This document shows positions 6,259-13,700 of a DNA stretch of 18,226 bases, in pieces. How positions within the stretch are numbered: the stretch's first letter is position 1; each line of letters begins with the position of its first letter. The DNA is from Streptosporangiaceae bacterium (lineage in GTDB: Bacteria > Actinomycetota > Actinomycetes > Streptosporangiales > Streptosporangiaceae): positions 1 to 18,226 of the forward strand of contig JASHOI010000394.1 of NCBI GenBank assembly GCA_030041195.1, in the 5' to 3' direction. Both the position numbers and the translations under genes were made by a program. The notes beneath the pieces are model-generated. The model was not told where the DNA came from. It saw nothing but the letters and a program-made list of their open reading frames with translations, and made no database searches.

Positions 6259-7605
6259 GCGCCCGGCGCCAGCACCCTGATCCGGGGCGCGCGGGTCTTC
6301 GACGGCGAGCGGTCGCGCGACGCCACCGGCGTGCTGCTGACCGGTAACACGATCGCGGCCGTCGGGCCCGGCGCCGATGCCCCGGCCGGCGCCGAGGTGG
6401 TCGACGGCCGCGGGGCGACCCTGCTGCCCGGCCTGATCGACTGCCACGCCCACGCCACCGATGCCCGGGCCCTGGGCCAGGCGCTGGCATTCGGGGTCAC
6501 GACCGAGCTCGACATGTTCAGCGACCCGGCGATGGCCGCCGAGCAGCGGGCACTGGCCGCCCGCCGCGACGACGTCGCCGACTTCCGCAGCGCCGGGCCG
6601 GGCGCGATAGCCCCCGGCAGCTCGATGCAATTCTTGTTCCCGGACCTGCCCGCGGTGGCCGGCCCGGGGGACGCGGCGGCTTTCGTCCGGGCCCGGGTGG
6701 CCGAAGGCGCGGACTACCTCAAGGTCTACCTGGAGGATCCCGTCTGGCACGCCGCTGGCGGTCTGCCCACCGAGCTCGGCGCTGGCTCCATGTCCGCCGG
6801 CACCGTGCGCGCGCTGGTGACGGCCGCGCATGAGCACGGCTTGCTGGCCATCGCTCACGCCGACAGCGCGGCCATGGCACGTATGTTCATCCAGGCCGGC
6901 GGGGACGCCCTCGCGCACGTGCTGTCCGGCCTCGACCTCACCCCTGGGCTCCTGGCGGACCTGCACCGGCGCCCGGCCTTCGCGGTCGCCACGTTGCGGG
7001 CGACCGCCGTCGTGTCGGACACGCACGCCGCCGAGATCGAGGCGGACCACCGCGAGCTCTGCAGCCATCCGCGGCTGGCCCCGTTTCTCGACCCGCCGAC
7101 CAGAGCGGTGTTCACCCGGCCCGGCATGCTGGCAGACACGCGCGCCCGCGGAGCCGGGGGCCGGGAATCCGGGCGGCTTGACTACGATGCCGCGCTGGCC
7201 AGCGTGTCCGCGCTGCACCGGGCGGGCATCGCGGTGCTGGCCGGGACCGACACCAACTACCCCGACCCGCAGCTCGCCGGCACCATGCTCGCGGGCTACG
7301 TGGGGCACGGCATCACGCTGCACCACGAGCTCACGCTGCTGGTGCGGGCCGGCCTGTCCCCGGCCGAGGCACTCGCGGCCGCGACGTCGCTCCCGGCCCG
7401 GCTGTTCGGGCTGACCGACCGGGGCCGCATCGCCCCCGGGCTGCGCGGCGACCTGCTCCTGGTTGACGGTGACCCGTGCGCGCACATAAGCGCCACCCGC
7501 AACATCATCGCCGTCTGGCGCAACGGCGTCCGGCTGCAGCGCGAGCCGCAGCCACCGCCCGCGCGCCTAGCGGCCCGCGGTTCAGGGACGGACACGAGGT
7601 CATGA
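6253..7605 (+). CDS. metal-dependent amidohydrolase (imidazolonepropionase/prolidase-like subtype)
   Basis: This 450-residue protein is a complete amidohydrolase. The N-terminal sandwich (LIRGARVFDGE) is followed by LLPGLIDCHAHATD with the HxH pair at 65 and 67, the bridging Lys157 in YLKVYLED (probably carboxylated), His202 in AIAHADS, His222 in ALAHVLSG and Asp333 in LAGTDTN. The C-terminal IAPGLRGDLLLVDGDP returns to the sandwich. All expected ligands of a binuclear centre are present, unlike the amidohydrolase at 603. The family hydrolyses cyclic amides, lactams or X-Pro-type peptides; no substrate can be assigned. It overlaps both neighbours by ATGA and is therefore firmly part of the VC0807-like/MarR operon. 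No signal peptide is seen, so it is cytoplasmic. Confidence 0.88.
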   Translation: MTAPGASTLIRGARVFDGERSRDATGVLLTGNTIAAVGPGADAPAGAEVVDGRGATLLPGLIDCHAHATDARALGQALAFGVTTELDMFSDPAMAAEQRALAARRDDVADFRSAGPGAIAPGSSMQFLFPDLPAVAGPGDAAAFVRARVAEGADYLKVYLEDPVWHAAGGLPTELGAGSMSAGTVRALVTAAHEHGLLAIAHADSAAMARMFIQAGGDALAHVLSGLDLTPGLLADLHRRPAFAVATLRATAVVSDTHAAEIEADHRELCSHPRLAPFLDPPTRAVFTRPGMLADTRARGAGGRESGRLDYDAALASVSALHRAGIAVLAGTDTNYPDPQLAGTMLAGYVGHGITLHHELTLLVRAGLSPAEALAAATSLPARLFGLTDRGRIAPGLRGDLLLVDGDPCAHISATRNIIAVWRNGVRLQREPQPPPARLAARGSGTDTRS

Positions 7606-7607
7606 CC
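7598..7607. repeat. 10-bp palindrome over a coupled start codon (copy 2)
   Basis: GGTCATGACC again surrounds the ATGA overlap, here between the amidohydrolase and marR, identical to 6249-6258. Confidence 0.5.
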
Positions 7608-8120
7608 GGCAAGGAAGATCAGGAACGATGTATCATAACTGATGTGTATGCCTCCGAGCTCTTCCTCCTCGGCCGCAAGCTAATGAAGCTCGGCGAAGAG
7701 GCGATACCGCCATCCCGGCAGGCCGAGGCCGCGGGTGGGGTCACCACCAGCGTCAGGCTGGTCATGGCCGACATCAGCTACCACCCCGGGAGCTCGGTCA
7801 GCGAGATCACCGAACGGACCGGCTTCCCGCAAAGCCTTGTCTCCATATCCGTGGCCAAGCTGCGCGACTTTGGCGTCGTGGTGACCGAGCCCGACCCCGC
7901 CGACCGGCGCCGCACCCTGGTCCGGCCGGTCGAAGGCGTGGTGCGCAGGGGAGGAACGCAGCATACTGCGGTGCCCGTCGATGAAACCATCGCCAAGGCC
8001 ATCGGCGCCGAAGCCCAGGACCGCCTCCCGGAGGCTCTCGCCGCCCTGGAGCTGCTCGGCCAGCTGATCATCCCGGAGGCATACGGCTTCGCCGACTCCG
8101 AGCCGGCCAGCGCGACCTGA
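7602..8120 (+). CDS. MarR-family transcriptional regulator
   Basis: This 172-residue protein has a winged-helix domain: VSEITERTGFPQSLVSISVAKLRDFGVV (66-93) covers the helix-turn-helix and recognition helix, and EPDPADRRRTLVRP (96-109) is the wing with the conserved DxxDRR signature. Flanking helices (15-40 and 125-160) would form the dimer interface. The ATG at 7602 overlaps the amidohydrolase stop. A GTG at 7644 is an alternative start, preceded by TATCAT seven bases upstream, which could act as a -10 for a separate leaderless transcript. A palindromic site of the same type as in the operon promoter covers codons 10-15, so autoregulation is likely. The ligand is unknown, probably the substrate or product of the neighbouring hydrolase. 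Confidence 0.88.
   Translation: MTGKEDQERCIITDVYASELFLLGRKLMKLGEEAIPPSRQAEAAGGVTTSVRLVMADISYHPGSSVSEITERTGFPQSLVSISVAKLRDFGVVVTEPDPADRRRTLVRPVEGVVRRGGTQHTAVPVDETIAKAIGAEAQDRLPEALAALELLGQLIIPEAYGFADSEPASAT
7630..7645 (+). promoter_or_regulatory. MarR-type operator inside the start of marR
   Basis: GTATCA, TAAC, TGATGT with core ATCATAACTGAT at 7632-7643. It matches the two sites upstream of the operon in half-sites and in four-base spacing. It also contains TATCAT (7631-7636), a possible -10 box seven bases before GTG 7644. Confidence 0.5.
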
Positions 8121-8148
8121 CCGGCCGATCCGCAGGGACGCCAGGGGC

Positions 8149-9069
8149 ATGTCGGCCGACGAGGCGCTGCGCGGGGCGGGGAAGACCGCGCTCGGGGCCG
8201 CGATGGTCCGGGCCCGGGAGAGCGGCCGCGCGGACCGGCTGTTCGACGACCCGTATGCGCAGGCGTTCCTTGACGCGGCGCCCGGGGCTCTCCCGGGCCA
8301 GCCAGGAGCGGGACAGCCGGCAGCCGGGCGGCAGCCCGTGGGTCGGGCGCGGCCGGCCGGGACGGGCGCGGCGCTCTACGACCGCGCCGCCGTCCGTACC
8401 CGGTTCTTCGACGACTGCCTGTCCGCCGCCGTCGCCGCGGGACGCCGCCAGGTAGTGCTGCTGGCGGCCGGCCTGGACGCGCGCGCGTTCCGGCTGGCCT
8501 GGCCGCCCGGGACCCGCGTGTTCGAGGTCGACGTGCCGGGCGTGCTGGCCTTCAAGGACCAGGTGCTGGCCGGCCGCGGCGCAGTGCCGCGGTGCGAGCG
8601 GGTCACCGTGCCCGCCGACCTGCGCCAGGACTGGGCGGAGCGGCTGGCCGGGGCGAGGTTCGACCCGGCCAGCCCAGCGGCGTGGCTGGCCGAGGGGGTG
8701 CTGCTGTACCTCACCACCGGCGAGGCCGGGCGGCTGCTGTCCCGGGTCACCGCGCTGTCCGCGGCGGGCAGCTGGCTGGGGTTCGAGCACAGCCCCGCGG
8801 CCGCGGGCGAGCTGACCGCCCAGGCCAGCCGGCTGCCCTCGCTGCGCGAGTACGCCCCGCTGTGGAAGGGCGGGCTCGCCGACGGCGCGTCCGGCTGGCT
8901 GGTGGCACACGGGTGGCGGCCCGAATTCCGCGAGCTCGCGGCGGTCGCCGGGGGGTACCGGCGCAACGTCCCGGGACAGGGCGGCTTCCTGACCGCCACG
9001 CTCGCGGCACCGCCCGGAACGGACGCTGGCCAAGTCAGAGTGGGGATGTCTGTCAGCGAAGACGACTGA
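8149..9069 (+). CDS. SAM-dependent methyltransferase, LCM/TIGR00027 type
   Basis: This 306-residue protein is a class I methyltransferase of the leucine-carboxyl-methyltransferase-like group common in actinomycetes. It shows RLFDDPYAQAFL (30-41), RTRFFDDCL (84-91), the SAM-binding QVVLLAAGLDARAFRL (101-116), VFEVDVPGVLAFK (124-136) and WLAEGVLLYL (179-188). The C-terminal WLVAHGWRPEFRELA is also typical. Residues 46-73 form a Gly/Pro/Ala-rich insertion. The ATG is 28 bases after marR, with AGGGA ten bases upstream and AGGGG immediately before, so it may belong to the same transcript. Substrate is unknown. The final codons and stop lie inside a long hairpin. Confidence 0.85.
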   Translation: MSADEALRGAGKTALGAAMVRARESGRADRLFDDPYAQAFLDAAPGALPGQPGAGQPAAGRQPVGRARPAGTGAALYDRAAVRTRFFDDCLSAAVAAGRRQVVLLAAGLDARAFRLAWPPGTRVFEVDVPGVLAFKDQVLAGRGAVPRCERVTVPADLRQDWAERLAGARFDPASPAAWLAEGVLLYLTTGEAGRLLSRVTALSAAGSWLGFEHSPAAAGELTAQASRLPSLREYAPLWKGGLADGASGWLVAHGWRPEFRELAAVAGGYRRNVPGQGGFLTATLAAPPGTDAGQVRVGMSVSEDD

Positions 9070-9080
9070 CAGACATCCCC
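9042..9080. terminator. perfect 15-bp hairpin between convergent genes
   Basis: GGGGATGTCTGTCAG (9042-9056) pairs perfectly with CTGACAGACATCCCC (9066-9080) across a nine-base loop. The methyltransferase stop codon (9067-9069) lies in the right arm. There is no T-tract on either side, as is common for actinobacterial terminators. The position before the convergent MFS gene suggests bidirectional use. Confidence 0.65.
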
Positions 9081-9124
9081 GGTAATCCGATTGCGCAGGT
9101 TGTGCCGGGCGCGCCGCCGCGAGG

Positions 9125-10789
9125 TTACCGCGCAGCCGAGGCGGCGCACGCCTGAGTCTCGGCCTCGGCGGTTTCGGCCGCTGTCACGACTGGCTGGGCA
9201 GCCTGGGCCGGCTCGCGGACGTCCTCGCCCGGCTGGCGGACGTCCTCGCCCGGCTGGCGGACAGCCTCGCCTGGCTGGACCGCCACCTCTGGCTGGGCGG
9301 GCAGGAACAGGACGGCGAGGATGGCCCCGGCCGCGGCAACACCGCCGGCGACGAGGCAGGCGATGACCAGGCCGCGCAGGAACGCGTTGGTGGACGCGTG
9401 CTGCAGCGCCTGACCGAGGGCCGGGTGGCCAAGGGCCGCGATCTTGCCGGCCGCCACGTACGCCGCCCCAACCGACTGGTGCGCGATCGCGGCGACCCGG
9501 CCCGGCACGGCCGCCGGCATGGTGGCGGTCAGGTGTGACCCGTAGATGGATGCATAGACGCTGCCGAGCACCGCGACGCCGAGCGTGCCGCCGACGAGCC
9601 TGGTGGAGTCGTTGACGGCCGAGCCGACGCCGGCCTTCCGCCGCGAGATCGCGCCCATGATGGACTCGGTGGCCGGTGCCGAGGTCAGACCCATCCCGAG
9701 CCCGTACACCACCATCTGAGCCGCGATCACACCGAAGCCGATCGTGGCACTGGCCGTCGCCGCCACCCAGACGTAGAACGCGGCCATCGCGACCAGCCCG
9801 GTGCTGACGATGAGCTTGGTCCCGGCCCGCACGGCGAGCTGAGTTCCGGCCACCGATCCGGCGCCCACCGACAGCGCCACCGGGAGCAGGCGAACGCCGG
9901 TGGATAGCGGACCGTAGCCGCGGACAAACTGGAAGTACTGCGTCATCAGGAAGATGAAGCCGAACAGGGTGAAGAACGACACCGTCACCGCGCCGCTGGC
10001 CGCGCTGAACCGCAAGTTGCGGAACAGCTGCACGTCGAGCATCGGGTGCGCGGCACGCCGCTCGCGCACGATGAACGCGGCGAGCAGAACCGCCGAGCCG
10101 GCGAAGCCGGCCACGCTGCGGGTGGCCGTCCACCCGTAGTCCGGCGCCTCGATGATCGTGAAGACCAGCAGGGCCATGGTCGCCGACGACAGCACCAGGC
10201 CGGGGATGTCAGGAGCGGCTGCGTCCGGATCCTTCGAGGCCGGAACGACGAGCGCCGCCAGGATCGCGGCCGCGGCTGCCACCGGCGCCATGGCGATGAA
10301 GATGCTGGCCCAGCTGAAGTGCTCCAGCAGCCAGCCCCCGACGATCGGGCCCATCGCGATGGCCACGCCGGCGATCGCGCCCCACAACCCGATCGCGCGA
10401 GCCCGCTCCCCTCGCTCGGTGAACACGTTGGAGATCAGCGACAGCGTTGCCGGGAAGGTCATGGCGGCGCCCAGCCCCATCACCGACCGGGCCGCGATGA
10501 GCTGCGCCGGGCTGGACGTGAATCCGCCAGCGAGGCTGGCGCCGCCGAAGACCAGCAGCCCGGCCAGCAGCATGCCCTTGCGGCCGAACCGGTCGGACAG
10601 GCTGCCGAAGGTGAGCAGCAGCGCGGCGAAGACCAGGTTGAAGGCGTCGACCACCCACTGCAGCTGAGTGGTGGTGGCGTGCAGCTCGCGCACCATGGTG
10701 GGCAGCGCCACGTTCACTAGGGTCGTATCCAGGTTGACGAGGAACGCCGCGAAGAGCAGCGCGACGAGGATCATGGGCTTGGATCGCAT
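9125..10789 (-). CDS. MFS drug exporter, 14-helix DHA2 (EmrB/QacA) family
   Basis: This 554-residue protein starts MRSKPMILVALLFAAFLVNLDTTLVNVALP, where LDTTLVNVALP is the motif D1 of 14-helix DHA2 exporters. It continues with LTFGSLSDRFGRKG (motif A) and GLWGAIAGVAIAMGPIVGGWLL (motif C region). About fourteen hydrophobic segments follow. The C-terminal tail after the last helix (AVLFLPAQPE) is about 58 residues, Glu/Ala/Pro-rich, with three tandem heptads of the VRQPGED type encoded by a 21-base repeat. ATG 10789 is supported by GAGAGGA 11 bases upstream. It probably exports hydrophobic or cationic compounds by proton antiport. No cognate regulator is adjacent; it diverges from the yciI-like gene. 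Confidence 0.88.
   Translation of the reverse strand: MRSKPMILVALLFAAFLVNLDTTLVNVALPTMVRELHATTTQLQWVVDAFNLVFAALLLTFGSLSDRFGRKGMLLAGLLVFGGASLAGGFTSSPAQLIAARSVMGLGAAMTFPATLSLISNVFTERGERARAIGLWGAIAGVAIAMGPIVGGWLLEHFSWASIFIAMAPVAAAAAILAALVVPASKDPDAAAPDIPGLVLSSATMALLVFTIIEAPDYGWTATRSVAGFAGSAVLLAAFIVRERRAAHPMLDVQLFRNLRFSAASGAVTVSFFTLFGFIFLMTQYFQFVRGYGPLSTGVRLLPVALSVGAGSVAGTQLAVRAGTKLIVSTGLVAMAAFYVWVAATASATIGFGVIAAQMVVYGLGMGLTSAPATESIMGAISRRKAGVGSAVNDSTRLVGGTLGVAVLGSVYASIYGSHLTATMPAAVPGRVAAIAHQSVGAAYVAAGKIAALGHPALGQALQHASTNAFLRGLVIACLVAGGVAAAGAILAVLFLPAQPEVAVQPGEAVRQPGEDVRQPGEDVREPAQAAQPVVTAAETAEAETQACAASAAR
9215..9277 (-). repeat. three tandem 21-base repeats in the exporter tail
   Basis: Units at 9215-9235 and 9236-9256 are identical; the unit at 9257-9277 differs at a few positions. 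Each unit encodes seven residues of the VRQPGED type in the cytoplasmic tail of the MFS protein, so copy-number change keeps the frame. Confidence 0.75.
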
Positions 10790-10887
10790 GGCTGTTGGTG
10801 TCCTCTCAGTCGGCAGTGTCCGCCGTCGATGTCGTGAGCCTGACACCGTGCCCCTGGCCGAAAAAGAAGCAGCTTGCTAACGCACTC

Positions 10888-10902
10888 TTCGGGCCGTCCG
10901 AA
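10888..10902. promoter_or_regulatory. inverted repeat in the divergent MFS/YciI region
   Basis: TTCGG and CCGAA are separated by five bases, about 100 bases before the MFS start and 70 before the yciI-like start. This may be an operator for a regulator encoded elsewhere. Arms this short can occur by chance. Confidence 0.25.
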
Positions 10903-10936
10903 CAATCCATCGGCACGGGAGCCTGTGGGCTGGCAG

Positions 10937-10963
10937 CTGACTGTCACAACCGCCCGTTACGCT
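10937..10963 (+). promoter_or_regulatory. candidate promoter for a leaderless YciI transcript
   Basis: CTGACT at 10937-10942 and TACGCT at 10958-10963 are spaced by 15 bases. The -10 box ends six bases before the GTG at 10970 and there is no Shine-Dalgarno sequence, which fits a leaderless mRNA. Confidence 0.35.
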
Positions 10964-10969
10964 GCGTCC

Positions 10970-11266
10970 GTGGCTAACTTCGCGGTGACCCTGGTCCATG
11001 GGCCGGGGTGGGATTCATCGCGGCCGATCCGGGGCCAGGACGGCTGGGACGAGCACGCGGCGTTCATGGACGGGCTGGTCGACGACGGCTTCCTGATCGT
11101 CGGCGGACCGCTCGGGAACGGCGAGCGCACGCTGCACCTGGTGCAGGCGGCGGATGAGGACGCGATCAAAGACCGCCTGGCCGAGGATCCGTGGGCGTCG
11201 GCCGGCCTGCTCAGGGTCGGCGCGATCGAGCCGTGGTCGCTCTGGCTGGACGGCCGGCCGCGCTGA
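10970..11266 (+). CDS. YciI family protein
   Basis: This 98-residue single-domain protein starts VANFAVTLVHGPGWDSSRPIRGQDGWDEHAAFMDGLVDDGFLIVGGPLGNGERTLHLVQA. It has the ferredoxin-like YciI/DGPF fold pattern, including the conserved HAAFMDGLVDDG with its His and the GGPL turn. The C-terminus IEPWSLWLDGR is shared by actinobacterial members. Functions in the family are poorly defined; some members act as small dehalogenase-like or ring-opening enzymes using the His-Asp pair. GTG 10970 is chosen because similarity begins there; the open frame upstream is not family-like. It is followed 61 bases later by the DNA glycosylase on the same strand. Confidence 0.8.
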   Translation: MANFAVTLVHGPGWDSSRPIRGQDGWDEHAAFMDGLVDDGFLIVGGPLGNGERTLHLVQAADEDAIKDRLAEDPWASAGLLRVGAIEPWSLWLDGRPR

Positions 11267-11327
11267 CCCGGCGGACGCGCCGCACCGGGCCCGGCCCCGC
11301 CAGCGCAGGCAGTGACAGACTTGGCGG

Positions 11328-11996
11328 ATGGCGGACCGAACGGCGGCGCCGCGCCGCGCGCGCAGTTACGCGGCGGCGGCCGCGATCCTGGCCGAGCGGG
11401 ACCCGGTGCTGCGCCGCCTGGTCGCCGAGGCCGGCCTGCCCCGGGTCCGGCCGCCGGCCGAGACCCACTTCGAGGCGCTGGTCCGCGCGATCGTCTACCA
11501 GCAGCTGGCCGGTGCGGCGGCGGCGGCCATCCACGGCCGCCTGATCGCCGCGCTCGGCGGCCAGGTCGCGCCGGAGCCGATGCTGGCACTGACGGACGAG
11601 ACCATGCGGTCCGTCGGGCTGTCCGGCGCCAAGGTCGCCTCGCTGCGGGACCTGGCGGTCAAGGTGCTCGACGGGACCGTCGTGCTCGACCCGGCCGGTC
11701 TGCGCACGGAGAGCGACGCCGAGGTCGCCGCCCGGCTCAGCACGGTCCGCGGGATCGGCAAGTGGACGGCGGAGATGTTCCTGATGTTCCAGCTGCGCCG
11801 GCTGGACGTGTGGCCCACCGGCGACCTGGGGGTCAGGAAGGGGTTCGCGCTGGCGTGGGGCATTCCCACGCCGACCGCGAAGCAGCTTGACCCGCTCGGC
11901 GACCCGTTCCGGCCGTACCGTTCGGTCGTTGCCTGGTACTGCTGGCGCGCCGCCGAGATCTACGGGAACGCCGCCGACAGCGCGCTGACCCGCTAG
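11328..11996 (+). CDS. DNA-3-methyladenine glycosylase II-type (AlkA/HhH-GPD) protein
   Basis: This 222-residue protein has the helix-hairpin-helix-GPD fold. FEALVRAIVYQQLAGAAAAAIHGRL (48-72) is the conserved first core helix region. LSTVRGIGKWTAEMFLMF (137-154) is the helix-hairpin-helix that grips the DNA backbone, and DVWPTGDLGVRKGF (160-173) carries the catalytic Asp166. Monofunctional AlkA-type enzymes use this Asp to excise alkylated bases; there is no hairpin Lys or iron-sulfur cluster cysteines as in endonuclease III. The protein lacks the N-terminal domain of E. coli AlkA, so it is of the short type. It should act in base-excision repair of alkylation damage. The start codon ATG lacks a clear ribosome-binding site. 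Confidence 0.88.
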   Translation: MADRTAAPRRARSYAAAAAILAERDPVLRRLVAEAGLPRVRPPAETHFEALVRAIVYQQLAGAAAAAIHGRLIAALGGQVAPEPMLALTDETMRSVGLSGAKVASLRDLAVKVLDGTVVLDPAGLRTESDAEVAARLSTVRGIGKWTAEMFLMFQLRRLDVWPTGDLGVRKGFALAWGIPTPTAKQLDPLGDPFRPYRSVVAWYCWRAAEIYGNAADSALTR

Positions 11997-12112
11997 ACCG
12001 CGGCGGGGCGCCGCCGCAATGGGTGCAACTCCTCATCAACCGCGCTATTGACTTTATTGCTCCCCAAGGTGGAAAATCCCGGCCAGGTGCGGGCCATTGG
12101 GGAGCGTCCGAT

Positions 12113-13636
12113 ATGAAGCGCATCGCCACAGTTCTCGTTCTGACCGCGGCGGCCGTGGTGTTCGCACCGCACAACCCGGCGGGCGCCGCGACGTGCCAGC
12201 CCGCGCTGAAGGGGCTCGCGCTGTCGGCCCCGTCGGTTCCTGGCGGTGCCGACGTGACCGCGAAAGTCACGCTGAGCTGCGCGGCTCCGGCGCGGGTTAC
12301 GGTCAGCCTGACCGGCTTCAAGGGCACGACCGCCCCGCGGTCGGTGTCCGTGGCGCGCGGGAAGACCAGCGGCAAGGCGGTGATCAGGACCTCCGTCACG
12401 CACGTGGCCAGGCACGGAGTCATCCGGGCGCAACTGCGCCGGGTCGTCCGCAAGGCCGCGCTGACGATCTCGCGCACCCCGCGTACCTGCAAGACGCCCG
12501 GGCTCAGCAGCATGTCGGTGGCCACCCTGGTGTACGTGGGCGAGCAGCCGCAGCTCACCGTGAAGCTGAGCTGCGCGGCCGCGGCGGCCGTCCGGGTGTC
12601 GCTGTCCAGCAGCAACGCGCTGGTGCCGGTTCCGGCAAGCGTCACGATCGGCCGCTACTACCGGACCGCCACCGTGTCCCTGGATCCGAAGGCCGACGAG
12701 ACGGGCCAGTACAGCGCGTCGCTGACCGCCCGCCTCCGCGGCAAGTCGCTGGCCCAGACCATCACGGTTGACCCGGGCCTGTCCTCGTTCACGATCCCGG
12801 CCTGCTCCGAGCCGAACTGCGTCACCCCCGACGTCCTGTTCACCGGCATCATCCCCGCGGGCGGGCTGACCGTGCAGCTCGCGTCGAACAACGCGGCGAT
12901 CACCCTGCCGGCGGAGTACACCTTCCCGGCCGGCAGCCTCGGCGGGTCGTTTCCCGGCGTGACGGTCAACCCGGTCACGGTAAACACCACGGTCACGCTC
13001 TCGGCCACGTTCGGCGGCCGGACGCTGACGGCGTCGACGGTTCTGCTGCCGCCCTGGAACCCCAGCGACAGCCTGACGCTCACAGCCGAGCAGGCCGGCC
13101 CCGCCTACGGCCTGGACACCGGCCTGGAGTACGAGGCCCTGCTCAGCAACCCCGCCCCGGCCAGCGGCGAGACCGTCACGTTCTCCTCGCCGAGCGCGAG
13201 CCTCGAGCTGCAGAACACCACCTACGCGATCCCGCCGGGCGACGACGACGCTTACGTCGACGTGAACATCGCCAACGTCACCGGCCCGGTGAATACCACG
13301 CTCGTCGCGACCGTCGACGGCGTCGAGGCATCGCTTCCGGTCACGATCGAGCCCGGCCTGGCGTCGTTCACGGACGTGCCAGCGACGGTCACCGGCGGCC
13401 AGTCGTTCACCGCCACGGTCAACCTGGCCGGGCCCGTCGGCGCCGCGACCACCGTCACCCTGCAGTCGACCGTGGGCATCCTGAGCGTGCCGGGCTCCGT
13501 GGTGATCCCGGCAGGCGACAGTTCCGCGTCGTTCACGGCCACGACCGTGGCTGTCACCGCCGACACCACCGTGAACATCTATGCCTACCTCGGCACGACC
13601 AGCCTGCCCTCCAGCACGGTCACCGTGACACCCTGA
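12113..13636 (+). CDS. secreted protein of five Ig-like beta-sandwich domains
   Basis: This 507-residue protein begins with a signal peptide (MKR, hydrophobic core to about 17, cleavage likely after AGA near 25). The rest is a run of five beta-rich units of about 90-95 residues, roughly 32-121, 127-220, 224-313, 320-413 and 417-507. Each has the pattern of a leading GG...TVxL strand, a middle VxLSSSN..VxVPxSVxIPAG strand pair and a closing TxTVxP. Units 1 and 2 each carry a Cys pair with identical spacing of 28 residues (28/56 and 126/154), and unit 3 has C231/C236, suggesting extracellular disulfides. There is no sortase motif, anchor helix or catalytic domain, so it is probably a secreted adhesive or structural protein. 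GGGGAG eight bases upstream supports ATG 12113. Confidence 0.8.
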   Translation: MKRIATVLVLTAAAVVFAPHNPAGAATCQPALKGLALSAPSVPGGADVTAKVTLSCAAPARVTVSLTGFKGTTAPRSVSVARGKTSGKAVIRTSVTHVARHGVIRAQLRRVVRKAALTISRTPRTCKTPGLSSMSVATLVYVGEQPQLTVKLSCAAAAAVRVSLSSSNALVPVPASVTIGRYYRTATVSLDPKADETGQYSASLTARLRGKSLAQTITVDPGLSSFTIPACSEPNCVTPDVLFTGIIPAGGLTVQLASNNAAITLPAEYTFPAGSLGGSFPGVTVNPVTVNTTVTLSATFGGRTLTASTVLLPPWNPSDSLTLTAEQAGPAYGLDTGLEYEALLSNPAPASGETVTFSSPSASLELQNTTYAIPPGDDDAYVDVNIANVTGPVNTTLVATVDGVEASLPVTIEPGLASFTDVPATVTGGQSFTATVNLAGPVGAATTVTLQSTVGILSVPGSVVIPAGDSSASFTATTVAVTADTTVNIYAYLGTTSLPSSTVTVTP

Positions 13637-13700
13637 TCTGCGGGACGGGGCGGCACAGCTGGGACGGCTGCGCAGCGTGCGACGACGCTCCAGCTTTACC

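Noticed and set aside
5722..7485. A 587-codon open frame on the minus strand opposite the VC0807-like and amidohydrolase genes
   Set aside because: Composition and lack of any domain mark it as a shadow of the plus-strand operon.
8376..10133. A 585-codon minus-strand frame spanning the methyltransferase and the end of the MFS gene
   Set aside because: It is out of frame with the MFS protein and crosses the convergent terminator hairpin; no recognisable domain.
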